Assembly (NCBI RefSeq): GCF_030818655.1
Contig: NZ_JAUTAN010000001.1
Coordinates: 1,240,001 to 1,304,000 of the forward strand
Origin: Nocardioides zeae
GTDB lineage: Bacteria > Actinomycetota > Actinomycetes > Propionibacteriales > Nocardioidaceae
Direction of reading: 5' to 3'
DNA length: 64,000 bases
The notes under the pieces are model-generated. The model was not told the DNA's origin and made no database searches. It saw nothing but the letters and a program-made list of their open reading frames with translations. Below are positions 52,910-61,584 of the stretch, piece by piece (within the stretch, counting starts at the first letter, position 1; each line of letters begins with the position of its first letter). The position numbers were made by a program, and so were the translations under genes.

Positions 52910-54055
52910 GTGATCTGGCTCGGCCTCCTCCTCTTCCTCGCTCTCCTCCTCGGCTGGGTCGTCTGGCTCGTCCGGCGCCTGGCCGTCGCCCCGCGCTGGG
53001 ACGAGGTGCTGCCCGCGGGGGCGGCGCGGTGGGTGCGGCGCGGTGCCGGTGCCGTCGTCGTGGTGGGCACCGTGCTCCTCGTGGTCGCCGAGGTGCTCCA
53101 GCGCCTGGTCGACCCCGCGCCGTGGCGGCCGCTCCTCTGGCTGGGTCTCACCTGGGTGTCGGTGGTCTGGTACCTGACCCTCGCCCTCGCGCTCGTGGCC
53201 CTCGTCTGCGGCGTGCTGCGCCTGCTGCGGCGGCCGGCGTGGCGGGACGCGGTCGCGCGGGTGGGGGCGGTGGGCGCCGTCGTCCTCGCCCTGGGCGTCA
53301 CGGGCTACGGCCTCGTCGAGGCGGGCGACGTCCGCACGAGCGAGGTCGAGGTGACCGTCGACGACCTCGACCCGGGCCTCGACGGGCTGCGCATCGCCCT
53401 CGTCACCGACCTCCACGTCGGCCCCGTGCGGGACACGGACTTCGTGGCCTCCGTCGTCGACCGCGTGCAGGACGCCGACGCCGACCTGGTCGTCCTCGGC
53501 GGCGACTACAGCGACGGCCTCGAGCGCCACGTCGGGCCCTACCTCGATCCCCTCGGGGAGCTGGACGCGCCGTTCGGGGTCGTGGCGGTGACCGGCAACC
53601 ACGAGTTCATCAACGGCGACGCCGACGAGGTCATGGCGCGGCTCGAGGGCCTCGGCGTCACCGCGCTCCGCAACGAGCAGGTCGTCGTCGAGCGGGACGG
53701 TGCCCGGCTCGTGGTGGCCGGGGTGCACGACGCGGTGGGCGAGGGCGACGACGCCCCCGACCCCGATGCGGCGCTGGAGGGCACGAGCCCGGACGACGCG
53801 ATCCTCTACGTGGCGCACGAGCCGTCGCAGGTCGAGGGCGGTCGGGGGATCGACGTGCAGATGTCGGGGCACACGCACGGCGGCCAGCTGTGGCCGTTCG
53901 GCTACCTGGTGCGGCTCGACCAGCCGGCGTTGGCCGGCGTCGACGACGTCGAGGGCGTGCAGGTGGTGACGAGCCGCGGGGCCGGGGCGTGGGGCCCGCC
54001 GGTGCGCGTGGCCGCCCCGCCGGAGGTCGTCGTGGTGACGCTGCGCGCGGGGTGA
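52910..54055 (+). CDS. Membrane-anchored metallophosphoesterase
   Basis: The 381-residue protein has about four N-terminal membrane helices (to residue ~145) and a calcineurin-like phosphoesterase domain outside: LVTDLHVGPVRD, VVLGGDYSDG, VTGNHEFINGD, and SGHTHGGQLWPFG carry the metal ligands. Relatives act on lipid head groups or UDP-sugars. GTG at 52910. It sits between pdxS and pdxT, an unusual interruption of that pair. Confidence 0.85.
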   Translation: MIWLGLLLFLALLLGWVVWLVRRLAVAPRWDEVLPAGAARWVRRGAGAVVVVGTVLLVVAEVLQRLVDPAPWRPLLWLGLTWVSVVWYLTLALALVALVCGVLRLLRRPAWRDAVARVGAVGAVVLALGVTGYGLVEAGDVRTSEVEVTVDDLDPGLDGLRIALVTDLHVGPVRDTDFVASVVDRVQDADADLVVLGGDYSDGLERHVGPYLDPLGELDAPFGVVAVTGNHEFINGDADEVMARLEGLGVTALRNEQVVVERDGARLVVAGVHDAVGEGDDAPDPDAALEGTSPDDAILYVAHEPSQVEGGRGIDVQMSGHTHGGQLWPFGYLVRLDQPALAGVDDVEGVQVVTSRGAGAWGPPVRVAAPPEVVVVTLRAG

Positions 54056-54114
54056 GCGTCCCAGCGGGTGGGCGGGCGGTGCCGCGCGCGGGCCGGCGGC
54101 TACCGTCACCCCTC

Positions 54115-54774
54115 GTGTCCCGCCCCACCGCGCCGTACGTCGGCGTCCTCGCCCTCCAGGGAGACGTGCGGGAGCACGTCGCCGCCCTCACGGCGCTCGG
54201 CGTCGCCGCGGGCCCGGTGCGCCGGCCCGCGGAGCTCGACCGCTGCGACGGCCTCGTGCTGCCCGGCGGCGAGTCGACGACGATCGGCCGCCTCGCCCGG
54301 CACTTCGACATGCTCGCCCCGCTGCGCGCGTACGTCGCGGCCGACCGCCCGGTGCTCGGGACGTGTGCCGGGATGGTGCTGCTGGCCGACCGGGTGCTCG
54401 ACGGCACCCCCGCCCAGCAGGACGGCAGCGAGATGGTGGGCGGCCTCGACGTGACGGTCCGGCGCAACGCGTTCGGGCGCCAGGTGGACTCGTTCGAGAC
54501 CCCGATCCTGCTCCACGGCGCGGAGGTGCCGGTGCCGGGCGTGTTCATCCGCGCCCCCTGGGTCGAGTCCGTCGGACCGGGGGTCGAGGTGCTCGGACGG
54601 GTCGAGGCGTCCCCGGCGCAGGGCGACGCCGCAGGTAGGATCGTCGCGGTCCGGCAGGGCGCCGTGCTCGCGACGTCGTTCCACCCCGAGATCGGGGAGG
54701 GCGGCGGATCGGTGGTGCACCGCCTGCTCCTGGACGTGATCGACGAGGCGGCGAGCGCCGCTCGAGGCAGCTGA
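54115..54774 (+). CDS. pdxT: Pyridoxal 5'-phosphate synthase glutaminase PdxT
   Basis: The 219-residue class I glutaminase feeds ammonia to PdxS. The triad is visible: Cys in LGTCAGMVLLA, His and Glu in TSFHPEIGE. The GLVLPGGESTTIGRL loop is diagnostic. GTG at 54115 lies 8 bases after TACCGT (54101-54106), suggesting a leaderless transcript of its own. Confidence 0.95.
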   Translation: MSRPTAPYVGVLALQGDVREHVAALTALGVAAGPVRRPAELDRCDGLVLPGGESTTIGRLARHFDMLAPLRAYVAADRPVLGTCAGMVLLADRVLDGTPAQQDGSEMVGGLDVTVRRNAFGRQVDSFETPILLHGAEVPVPGVFIRAPWVESVGPGVEVLGRVEASPAQGDAAGRIVAVRQGAVLATSFHPEIGEGGGSVVHRLLLDVIDEAASAARGS

Positions 54775-54790
54775 GAAGAAGAGGTAGCGC

Positions 54791-55558
54791 ATGTCCGGCC
54801 ACTCCAAGTGGGCGACCACGAAGCACAAGAAGGCCGCGATCGACGCCAAGCGCGGCAAGCTGTTCGCCAAGCTCATCAAGAACATCGAGATCGCGGCCAA
54901 GATGGGCGGCCCCGACCTGGGCGGCAACCCGACGCTCTACGACGCCGTGCAGAAGGCGAAGAAGCAGTCGGTCCCCAACAAGAACATCGACGCCGCGGTC
55001 AAGCGCGGCGGCGGTCTCGACGGCGGCGGCGTCGACTACGAGACGATCATGTACGAGGTCTACGGGCCGCAGGGCGTGGCGCTCCTCGTCGAGTGCCTCA
55101 CCGACAACCGCAACCGCGCCGCGATGGAGGTCCGCACCGCGGTGACCCGCAACGGCGGCACGATGGCCGACCCCGGCTCGGTCTCCCGGCTCTTCCAGCG
55201 TCGCGGCGTCGTCGTGGTCGCGAAGGAGCAGGACGGGAAGGTGGTCTCGGAGGACGAGGTCATCGAGGTCACCCTCGACGCCGGTGCCGACGAGGTCGCC
55301 GACCACGGCGACACCATCGAGGTGCAGTCGGAGCCCGGCGACGTCGTCGCGGTCCGCACCGCGCTGCAGGACGCGGGCATCGACTACGACTCCGCCGAGG
55401 TGCAGTTCGTCGCGACGATGGACATCCCGGTGACGGAGCCCGAGGCCGCCGGCAAGGTGTTCCGGCTCGTGGACGTCGTCGACGACCTCGACGACGTGCA
55501 GAACGTGTTCACCAACGCCGACATCCCCGACGAGGTCATGGAGCAGGTCGACGCCTGA
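54791..55558 (+). CDS. yebC: YebC/PmpR family protein
   Basis: A 255-residue protein beginning [19 protein letters not shown], the family signature, and continuing [19 protein letters not shown] and [14 protein letters not shown]. Members act as transcription regulators or as ribosome-associated factors helping translation of proline-rich stretches. ATG at 54791 follows an AGAAGAGGT ribosome site, 16 bases after pdxT. Confidence 0.95.
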   Translation: MSGHSKWATTKHKKAAIDAKRGKLFAKLIKNIEIAAKMGGPDLGGNPTLYDAVQKAKKQSVPNKNIDAAVKRGGGLDGGGVDYETIMYEVYGPQGVALLVECLTDNRNRAAMEVRTAVTRNGGTMADPGSVSRLFQRRGVVVVAKEQDGKVVSEDEVIEVTLDAGADEVADHGDTIEVQSEPGDVVAVRTALQDAGIDYDSAEVQFVATMDIPVTEPEAAGKVFRLVDVVDDLDDVQNVFTNADIPDEVMEQVDA

Positions 55559-55613
55559 GCCGGGTCCCCGACCGCCCCGGCGCGTCGGCCCCCGCGTCGG
55601 GCCCCGCAACGGA

Positions 55614-55619
55614 TAGCGT
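55614..55619 (+). promoter_or_regulatory. -10 box upstream of ruvCAB
   Basis: TAGCGT lies 40 bases before the ruvC ATG, after a 55-base gap from yebC. No SOS box was recognised between it and the gene. Confidence 0.35.
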
Positions 55620-55659
55620 GCGCGGCTAGAACAGGCGTTCGACGTCGAGGGAGAGTGGC

Positions 55660-56277
55660 ATGCGCGTGCTGGGGATCGACCCCGGTCTGACTCGGTGCGG
55701 CGTGGGCGTCGTGGAGGGCCGGCTCGGCCGTCCGCTGACCCTCGTGGACGTCAACGTGATCCGCACGTCGGCGAGCGTCCCCGTGCCGGAGCGCCTCGTC
55801 ACGATCGAGCGCGGCGTCGAGGCGTGGATCGAGGAGCACCGGCCCGACGTGGTCGCCATCGAGCGCGTCTTCGCGCGGTCCGACGTCAGCACGGTCATGG
55901 GGACGGCCCAGGCGAGCGGCATCGCGATGGTGGTCGCCGCGCGCCGGGGGATCACGGTCGCGCTGCACACCCCCAGCGAGGTCAAGGCGGCCGTCTCCGG
56001 CAGCGGCCGGGCCGACAAGGCCCAGGTGGGGGCGATGGTCACCCGGATCCTGCGGCTGGACGCGATGCCGAAGCCGGCCGACGCGGCCGACGCGCTGGCG
56101 TTGGCGATCACGCACATCTGGCGCGGCGGGGCGCAGGAGCGGCTGGAGGCGGCGACCGTCGTCGCCGCCCGGGCCGCCGGAGCCGGCGGGACCACCGGGA
56201 CCACCGCACCGAACAGGTACGCCGCGGCCGTCGCCGCGCACGGGAGGCAGGGCATGAGCGGGAGGAAGCAGCGATGA
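55660..56277 (+). CDS. ruvC: Holliday junction resolvase RuvC
   Basis: The 205-residue endonuclease cuts Holliday junctions. Acidic active-site residues lie in [13 protein letters not shown] (D7), VAIERVF (Glu) and [12 protein letters not shown]. The C-terminal 40 residues (Ala/Gly/Thr-rich, MSGRKQR end) form a tail longer than in E. coli. Its stop overlaps the ruvA start (ATGA). Confidence 0.96.
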   Translation: MRVLGIDPGLTRCGVGVVEGRLGRPLTLVDVNVIRTSASVPVPERLVTIERGVEAWIEEHRPDVVAIERVFARSDVSTVMGTAQASGIAMVVAARRGITVALHTPSEVKAAVSGSGRADKAQVGAMVTRILRLDAMPKPADAADALALAITHIWRGGAQERLEAATVVAARAAGAGGTTGTTAPNRYAAAVAAHGRQGMSGRKQR

Positions 56278-56876
56278 TCGCGTTCGTGCGCGGTGAGGTC
56301 GCCGCCGTCGGGCTGACGTCGGCGGTCGTGGCCGTCGGGGGGATCGGGCTCGAGCTCCAGTGCACGCCCGGCACGCTGGCCACGCTGCGGCGCGGCGAGC
56401 AGGTCACCCTGCCGTCGACCCTCGTCGTGCGCGAGGACTCGCTGACCCTCTTCGGCTTCCTCGACGACGACGAGAAGCAGGTGTTCCAGCTCGTGCAGAC
56501 CGCGTCGGGCGTGGGTCCCAAGGTCGCGCAGGCGATGGTCGCCGTGCTGCGGCCCGACGAGCTGCGGCGCGCGGTGCGCGACGAGGACGTCAAGACCCTC
56601 ACCCGCGTGCCCGGCATCGGCCCGAAGGGCGCCCAGCGCATCATCCTCGAGCTCAAGGACAAGGTCGGCGTCGCCGGCACCGCTGCCACCCTGCCCGACG
56701 GCACCACGACGGGCGCCGCGGGCTGGCGCGAGCAGGTGCACGGCGGCCTGGTCGGTCTCGGCTGGACCGCCAAGGAGGCGGAGAAGGCCGTGGAGGGCGT
56801 CGCGCCCCAGGCCGGGGACGCTCCCGACGTCGGCGCGCTGCTGCGCGCCGCGCTGCAGTCGCTGAGCCGGGCCTGA
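56274..56876 (+). CDS. ruvA: Holliday junction branch migration protein RuvA
   Basis: The 200-residue DNA-binding subunit has an N-terminal OB fold ([33 protein letters not shown]), two helix-hairpin-helix motifs ([28 protein letters not shown]) and a C-terminal RuvB-binding domain ([18 protein letters not shown]). Confidence 0.96.
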   Translation: MIAFVRGEVAAVGLTSAVVAVGGIGLELQCTPGTLATLRRGEQVTLPSTLVVREDSLTLFGFLDDDEKQVFQLVQTASGVGPKVAQAMVAVLRPDELRRAVRDEDVKTLTRVPGIGPKGAQRIILELKDKVGVAGTAATLPDGTTTGAAGWREQVHGGLVGLGWTAKEAEKAVEGVAPQAGDAPDVGALLRAALQSLSRA

Positions 56877-56886
56877 GCGGCACGCG

Positions 56887-57966
56887 ATGACGTACGACGA
56901 CGAGCTCGCCGCCGCCGAGGAGCTGCACCTGCGGTCGCTGGTGGCCGCGGAGGCGGACGGTGACGAGCGGGCGGTCGAGGCCGCCCTGCGTCCGCGCACG
57001 CTCGACGAGGTGGTCGGCCAGGTGCGGGTGCGCGAGCAGCTCGGCCTGGTGCTCGAGGCCGCACGCCGCCGGGGCCGCACGCCCGACCACGTGCTGCTCT
57101 CCGGGCCGCCGGGGCTCGGCAAGACGACGCTCGCGATGATCATCGCCGCCGAGATGTCGGCGCCGCTGCGCCTCACGAGCGGCCCGGCGATCACCCACGC
57201 CGGCGACCTCGCGGCGATCCTCTCCGGCATGAACGAGGGCGACGTCCTCTTCGTCGACGAGATCCACCGCATGTCGCGCCCGGCGGAGGAGATGCTCTAC
57301 ATGGCGATGGAGGACTTCCGGGTCGACGTCGTCATCGGCAAGGGCCCGGGGGCGACGGCCATCCCGCTGGAGATCCCGCCCTTCACCCTCGTCGGCGCGA
57401 CGACCCGCGCGGGCCTGCTCCCCGGGCCGCTGCGGGACCGCTTCGGCTTCACGGCCCACCTCGAGTTCTACGAGCCGGACGACCTGGACCGCATCGTCCG
57501 GCGCTCGGCGGGGCTGCTCGGCTGCGAGGTCGAGCTCGACGGCACGGCGGAGATCGCCTCCCGCTCCCGCGGGACGCCGCGCATCGCCAACCGCCTGCTG
57601 CGGCGCGTGCGCGACTACGCGCAGGTGCGCGCCGACGGCGTCGTGACCCGCGCGGTGGCGCAGGCCGCGCTCGACCTCTACGAGGTGGACGCCTCCGGGC
57701 TCGACCGCCTCGACCGTGCGGTGCTCGACGCCCTCTGCCGACGGTTCGGCGGGGGACCGGTGGGGGTCTCGACCCTCGCGGTCGCCGTGGGCGAGGAGCG
57801 CGAGACGGTCGAGGAGGTGGCGGAGCCGTTCCTCGTGCGCCAGGGTCTCCTGGCCCGCACGCCGCGGGGCCGCGTGGCCACCCCGGCCGCGTGGGCCCAC
57901 CTCGGGCTGCGGCCGCCCGCCGGGGCCGGGGCCGACCCGGTCGACGCCCCCCTCTTCGAGCGCTGA
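56887..57966 (+). CDS. ruvB: Holliday junction helicase RuvB
   Basis: The 359-residue AAA+ motor drives branch migration. Walker [15 protein letters not shown], Walker [11 protein letters not shown], sensor 1 [20 protein letters not shown], and sensor 2 [18 protein letters not shown] are clear, followed by the winged-helix domain. It starts 10 bases after ruvA. An acidic N-terminal extension (~20 residues) precedes the core. Confidence 0.97.
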   Translation: MTYDDELAAAEELHLRSLVAAEADGDERAVEAALRPRTLDEVVGQVRVREQLGLVLEAARRRGRTPDHVLLSGPPGLGKTTLAMIIAAEMSAPLRLTSGPAITHAGDLAAILSGMNEGDVLFVDEIHRMSRPAEEMLYMAMEDFRVDVVIGKGPGATAIPLEIPPFTLVGATTRAGLLPGPLRDRFGFTAHLEFYEPDDLDRIVRRSAGLLGCEVELDGTAEIASRSRGTPRIANRLLRRVRDYAQVRADGVVTRAVAQAALDLYEVDASGLDRLDRAVLDALCRRFGGGPVGVSTLAVAVGEERETVEEVAEPFLVRQGLLARTPRGRVATPAAWAHLGLRPPAGAGADPVDAPLFER

Positions 57967-58056
57967 CCCCGCGGGTCGGCGCCCCGGGGCGAGGTCCGGA
58001 TAGGATCGGCCCCGCCTCCGGGCTCCACGTCGTCGATCGGAAGAGACCCTTCTCTC

Positions 58057-58386
58057 GTGTTCGAGCTGCTGTTCCTTGTCGTCATCGTCTTCTTCTTCTG
58101 GCTGGTGCTGATCCGCCCCCAGCAGCGCCGCGCCAAGGCGCAGCTCGAGCTCCAGCGGTCCCTCGAGGCGGGCCAGCGGGTCATGCTGACGAGCGGCGTC
58201 TTCGGCACGCTGGTGGGCGTCGAGGGCGGTGACAACGTCACCGTCGAGATCGCCCCCGGTGTCGTCGTCGAGGTCGTCCGGGGCGCGGTCGCCGTCGTGG
58301 TCCCCGAGGCCGCGGACGAGCCGGCGGCGACCCCGACCGACGCCGACGCGGTCGTCGACCTCGACAAGCGGGCCGACGAGAGCTGA
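58057..58386 (+). CDS. yajC: Preprotein translocase subunit YajC
   Basis: The 109-residue protein has one N-terminal membrane helix (FELLFLVVIVFFFWLVLIRP) followed by the conserved QQRRAKAQLELQRSL and GQRVMLTSGVFGTLVGV segments. It associates with SecDF. GTG at 58057; a TAGGAT -10 box lies at 58001-58006. Confidence 0.93.
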   Translation: MFELLFLVVIVFFFWLVLIRPQQRRAKAQLELQRSLEAGQRVMLTSGVFGTLVGVEGGDNVTVEIAPGVVVEVVRGAVAVVVPEAADEPAATPTDADAVVDLDKRADES

Positions 58387-58387
58387 G

Positions 58388-60928
58388 ATGAGCGCGGTCG
58401 CGTCCCGCGGCTCCCGCGGCGCCGTCCTCTACGCGCTGCTGCTCCTCACGACCATCGGTCTGCTGCTCCTGACAGCGACCTGGACGCCCCGCTGGGGCGT
58501 CGACGTGCTGGCCGGCACACGGGTGGTCGTGACCCCGGCGGACCCGGACGCGACCGACGCCGACCTCGACGCGACCGCCGCCGAGCTCCAGTCGCGCGCA
58601 CGGGCGGCCGGCGCCCCCGGCGCGACCGTACGACGCGGCAGCGACGGGTCCTTCCTCGTCGCCCTCCCGGGACGCCCCGACGACCGGGTGCTCGACGCGC
58701 TCCGCTCCAACGACCAGGTCGCGCTCCGCGGCGTGGCGGCCGTGGGACTCACGCTCCCGAGCCTGCCGCCGCCCCCGTCCGGGGCCCCGATTGCTCCGCC
58801 GACCGCCGACCTCGCCACGCCCGACGGGTCGGCCGCGGCCTGGACCCTCGCCCCGGACGACGGCTGGCCCGCCGCCCTGGCCGCCCTCCGGTGCGACGAC
58901 CCGGCGACCGCCGGCATGCTCGCCCAGCAGGACGCCGACCCCCGGCGTCCACTGCTCGCCTGCGACCCCACCGGGGTGCCCCTGCTGCTCGGGCCCGCCC
59001 TCGTCACCGGCACCGCCGTCGACGACGCTCGTGCGGAGCTGGACGCCGGGACCTGGGCGGTGGACCTCGACCTCGAGCCCGGCGCGGCCGCGATCGTCGC
59101 CGCCGCCGTCACGGAGCTGATGCCCGTCGCGGAGCAGCGCGTGGCCGTGGCAGCCGAGGACGAGCCCGACGGGTCCACCGGGTCCGAGGGTTCCGAGGAG
59201 TCCGGCGCGCCGGACGACGAGGGCGACGGCAGCGACCAGGACGAGGGGCCGCCCCTGCGCGTGCTCGCGGTGACCCTCGACGCCGACCTCGCCGCCGTGG
59301 GTGACGCCGGGGTCGGCGGGCTCGCCGACCCCGACGGCGGGGACGGCGGGGACGGCGAGGACGGCGCGACGGGCACCTCCCCGGAGGGCGTCGTCGCGGT
59401 CGCCGACCCCACGCTCGACCAGCGCTCCGCCGCGGACGTCGCCACCCGGGTGCGGGACGGCGCGCTGCCCGCCGCCGTCGACGAGGTCTCCGTGGTGCGG
59501 CTCGGCTCCACGCTCGACCGCGACGAGGGCTCGCACGCGGCGGTCGCGGCCCTGGTCGGGCTCCTCGGTGCCGTCCTCGCCGCGCTGGCGCTCCTCCGCC
59601 GCCGCGCCCTGCTGCCCGTCGCGGCCGTCGTCGGCACCGGCGCGCTCGCCGCTCCCGGCCTTCTCGTCGCCGACCAGGTCGTCGGCCTGGCCCTGTCCCT
59701 GCCCGTCGTCGTCGCGACCCTCGGCGCCCTCGGCGTCGCACCGTTGCTCGCGATCGGGATCCTCGTGGTCCAGGAGCGCGAGCTGCCGGGCCGCACGCCG
59801 GAGTCGGCGGCGGCCCGCGCCGGCGCCGAGGTCTGGCGACGGTGGTGGCCGTCCGTCGCCGCCGGCGTCGTCGGTGCGGCCCTGGTGCGGACGTCCGCCG
59901 GTGACCTCGTCGGCGACGTCGCCGTCGCGGTCGGCACCGTCCTGCTCGCCGCGCTCGTCACGGGCCGGACCCTCGTGCGTTCCGGCGCCGTGCTGCTGGC
60001 CGGCGCGGCGGGGGAGGGCCGCGCGGCTGCGGCGCCCACCGCCTCCGCCACCACGCCCGCCACCGCGCCCGGCGCGGGAACCGCGCGTCCGGCACCCCTC
60101 GTGGTCGCCGCACTGGGGGTCGTGGGTGCCATCGCGATCACCGGCCTCGTGGTGCGCGGTGTCGCCTCCGACCCGGCCTTCACCGCCGGGGAGGAGCACC
60201 TCGTCACGGTCAGCGGTGACCCCGTCGACGCGCGGGGCGCGGTGCGTGACGCCGCGCGGGACGCGGGCGTGGCCGTCTCGTCGCTGCGCGACGCGGGGGA
60301 GAGCACGGTCCTCCTCACCACGCCCACGCTCACGGAGGCCGAGCGTGCCGACCTCGTCGGCGCCGTCGGCGCCGTGCCCGTGGTGACGGGACCCGTCACC
60401 ACCAGCCGTTTCGACGCCGCCGGGTCGACCCGCGCGTGGCAGGTGGGTGCCGCGCTGCTCGGCCTCGCGCTGCTGGGCGGCGTGGTGCTCGGGCGCCGTC
60501 TCATCGCCGGGCCTCTCCGCCTCGTGCCCGTGGTGCTGGCGGCGACCGCGGTCGACCTGCTCCTGGGCCTCGGCCTGGCGTCCTGGGTCGGCGTGACCTG
60601 GTCGCCCGCCACGCTCGCCGCCCTCGGCGTCGTCGCCGTCGTCGGGGTGACCACCCACCTGGCCGTCGTCGCCGACCGGGCGAGCGGCGCGCGGCTGGCT
60701 CCGCGGTACGTCGCGGGCAGCCTGCTGCACCTCGTTCCCCTCGCCGCCGTCGTGGTCGCCGCGCCCTCCGTCCGCGGGCCCTTCGCCGTGGTGCTCGCCG
60801 GTCTGGCCGTCGCGCTCACGAGCGCGCTGTGCCTGACGGCCGCGGCGGCCGGAGCCCCCGCCGCCGCTCCCGGCGGAAGTCCCGCCGTACCCCCGTCCCG
60901 TCCCGACCGAGAGGTGCCCGTCCCGTGA
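58388..60928 (+). CDS. Highly divergent SecDF-like fused protein
   Basis: The 846-residue protein occupies the position of secD-secF, one base after yajC and overlapping apt. It has an N-terminal membrane helix, a SecD-P1-like start (WGVDVLAGTRVVVTPAD for the usual GLDLxGGT), an acidic Ser/Gly/Asp-rich insertion (about 255-335), then a SecD-like helix bundle (LVVQERELPG region) and a SecF-like second bundle. The membrane motifs VDANV(L/I)IFERI of SecD and NDTVVVFDRI of SecF are replaced by VAPLLAIGILVVQERE and GVTTHLAVVADRAS, so the expected Asp residues are missing. A degenerate or repurposed SecDF is the best reading. Confidence 0.6.
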   Translation: MSAVASRGSRGAVLYALLLLTTIGLLLLTATWTPRWGVDVLAGTRVVVTPADPDATDADLDATAAELQSRARAAGAPGATVRRGSDGSFLVALPGRPDDRVLDALRSNDQVALRGVAAVGLTLPSLPPPPSGAPIAPPTADLATPDGSAAAWTLAPDDGWPAALAALRCDDPATAGMLAQQDADPRRPLLACDPTGVPLLLGPALVTGTAVDDARAELDAGTWAVDLDLEPGAAAIVAAAVTELMPVAEQRVAVAAEDEPDGSTGSEGSEESGAPDDEGDGSDQDEGPPLRVLAVTLDADLAAVGDAGVGGLADPDGGDGGDGEDGATGTSPEGVVAVADPTLDQRSAADVATRVRDGALPAAVDEVSVVRLGSTLDRDEGSHAAVAALVGLLGAVLAALALLRRRALLPVAAVVGTGALAAPGLLVADQVVGLALSLPVVVATLGALGVAPLLAIGILVVQERELPGRTPESAAARAGAEVWRRWWPSVAAGVVGAALVRTSAGDLVGDVAVAVGTVLLAALVTGRTLVRSGAVLLAGAAGEGRAAAAPTASATTPATAPGAGTARPAPLVVAALGVVGAIAITGLVVRGVASDPAFTAGEEHLVTVSGDPVDARGAVRDAARDAGVAVSSLRDAGESTVLLTTPTLTEAERADLVGAVGAVPVVTGPVTTSRFDAAGSTRAWQVGAALLGLALLGGVVLGRRLIAGPLRLVPVVLAATAVDLLLGLGLASWVGVTWSPATLAALGVVAVVGVTTHLAVVADRASGARLAPRYVAGSLLHLVPLAAVVVAAPSVRGPFAVVLAGLAVALTSALCLTAAAAGAPAAAPGGSPAVPPSRPDREVPVP

Positions 60929-61506
60929 TCCCCGTCCCCGGCTCGACCCCCACCCGCGACGAGCGGATCGCCGCTGGCGCCGCAGCGGTCGCCGCCTTGC
61001 TCGTCGACGTGCCCGACTTCCCGGAGGCCGGGGTGGTGTTCAAGGACGTCACCCCGCTCCTCGCCGACGCGGCGGGCTTCGCCGCGACGGTCGCCGCGCT
61101 CGCGGAGGCGGGTCGCGGCGACGACGGGTCCGTGGTCGTCGACAAGGTGGTCGGCATGGAGGCCCGCGGCTTCCTGTTCGGCACGCCCGTCGCCCAGGCC
61201 CTCGGCGTGGGCTTCGTGCCCGTGCGCAAGGCGGGCAAGCTGCCGCGGGAGGTGCACGAGCAGTCCTACGCGCTGGAGTACGGCGAGGCGACCCTCGCCG
61301 TGCACGTCGACGGCGTGGCGCCGGGGGAGCGCGTGCTCGTCGTGGACGACGTCCTCGCGACCGGCGGGACCGCCGTCGCCACCCGGGCCCTCGTCGAGCG
61401 GTGCGGTGCCCAGGTGGTCGGCTTCGCGCTCCTCCTCGAGCTCACGTTCCTGCCCGGCCGCGCGGCGCTCGGCGAGACGCCGGTGCTGACGCTGCACCAG
61501 GTGTGA
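60925..61506 (+). CDS. apt: Adenine phosphoribosyltransferase
   Basis: The 193-residue enzyme converts adenine and PRPP to AMP. The PRPP loop VLVVDDVLATGGTAVA and the purine-binding GMEARGFLFGTPVA are present, with FPEAGVVFKDVTPLLAD near the N-terminus. GTG at 60925 overlaps the SecDF-like stop. Order before rel is the usual one. Confidence 0.95.
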   Translation: MIPVPGSTPTRDERIAAGAAAVAALLVDVPDFPEAGVVFKDVTPLLADAAGFAATVAALAEAGRGDDGSVVVDKVVGMEARGFLFGTPVAQALGVGFVPVRKAGKLPREVHEQSYALEYGEATLAVHVDGVAPGERVLVVDDVLATGGTAVATRALVERCGAQVVGFALLLELTFLPGRAALGETPVLTLHQV

Positions 61507-61571
61507 GGTGGGGCGACGCGGTGGGTGGTGCTCGCTGCCGGGTCCGGGGACGTGGTGTCGGTGCCAGCGCC

Positions 61572-61577
61572 TAGACT
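61572..61577 (+). promoter_or_regulatory. -10 box of leaderless rel transcript
   Basis: TAGACT ends 7 bases before the GTG at 61585. Confidence 0.4.
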
Positions 61578-61584
61578 GGCGAAG

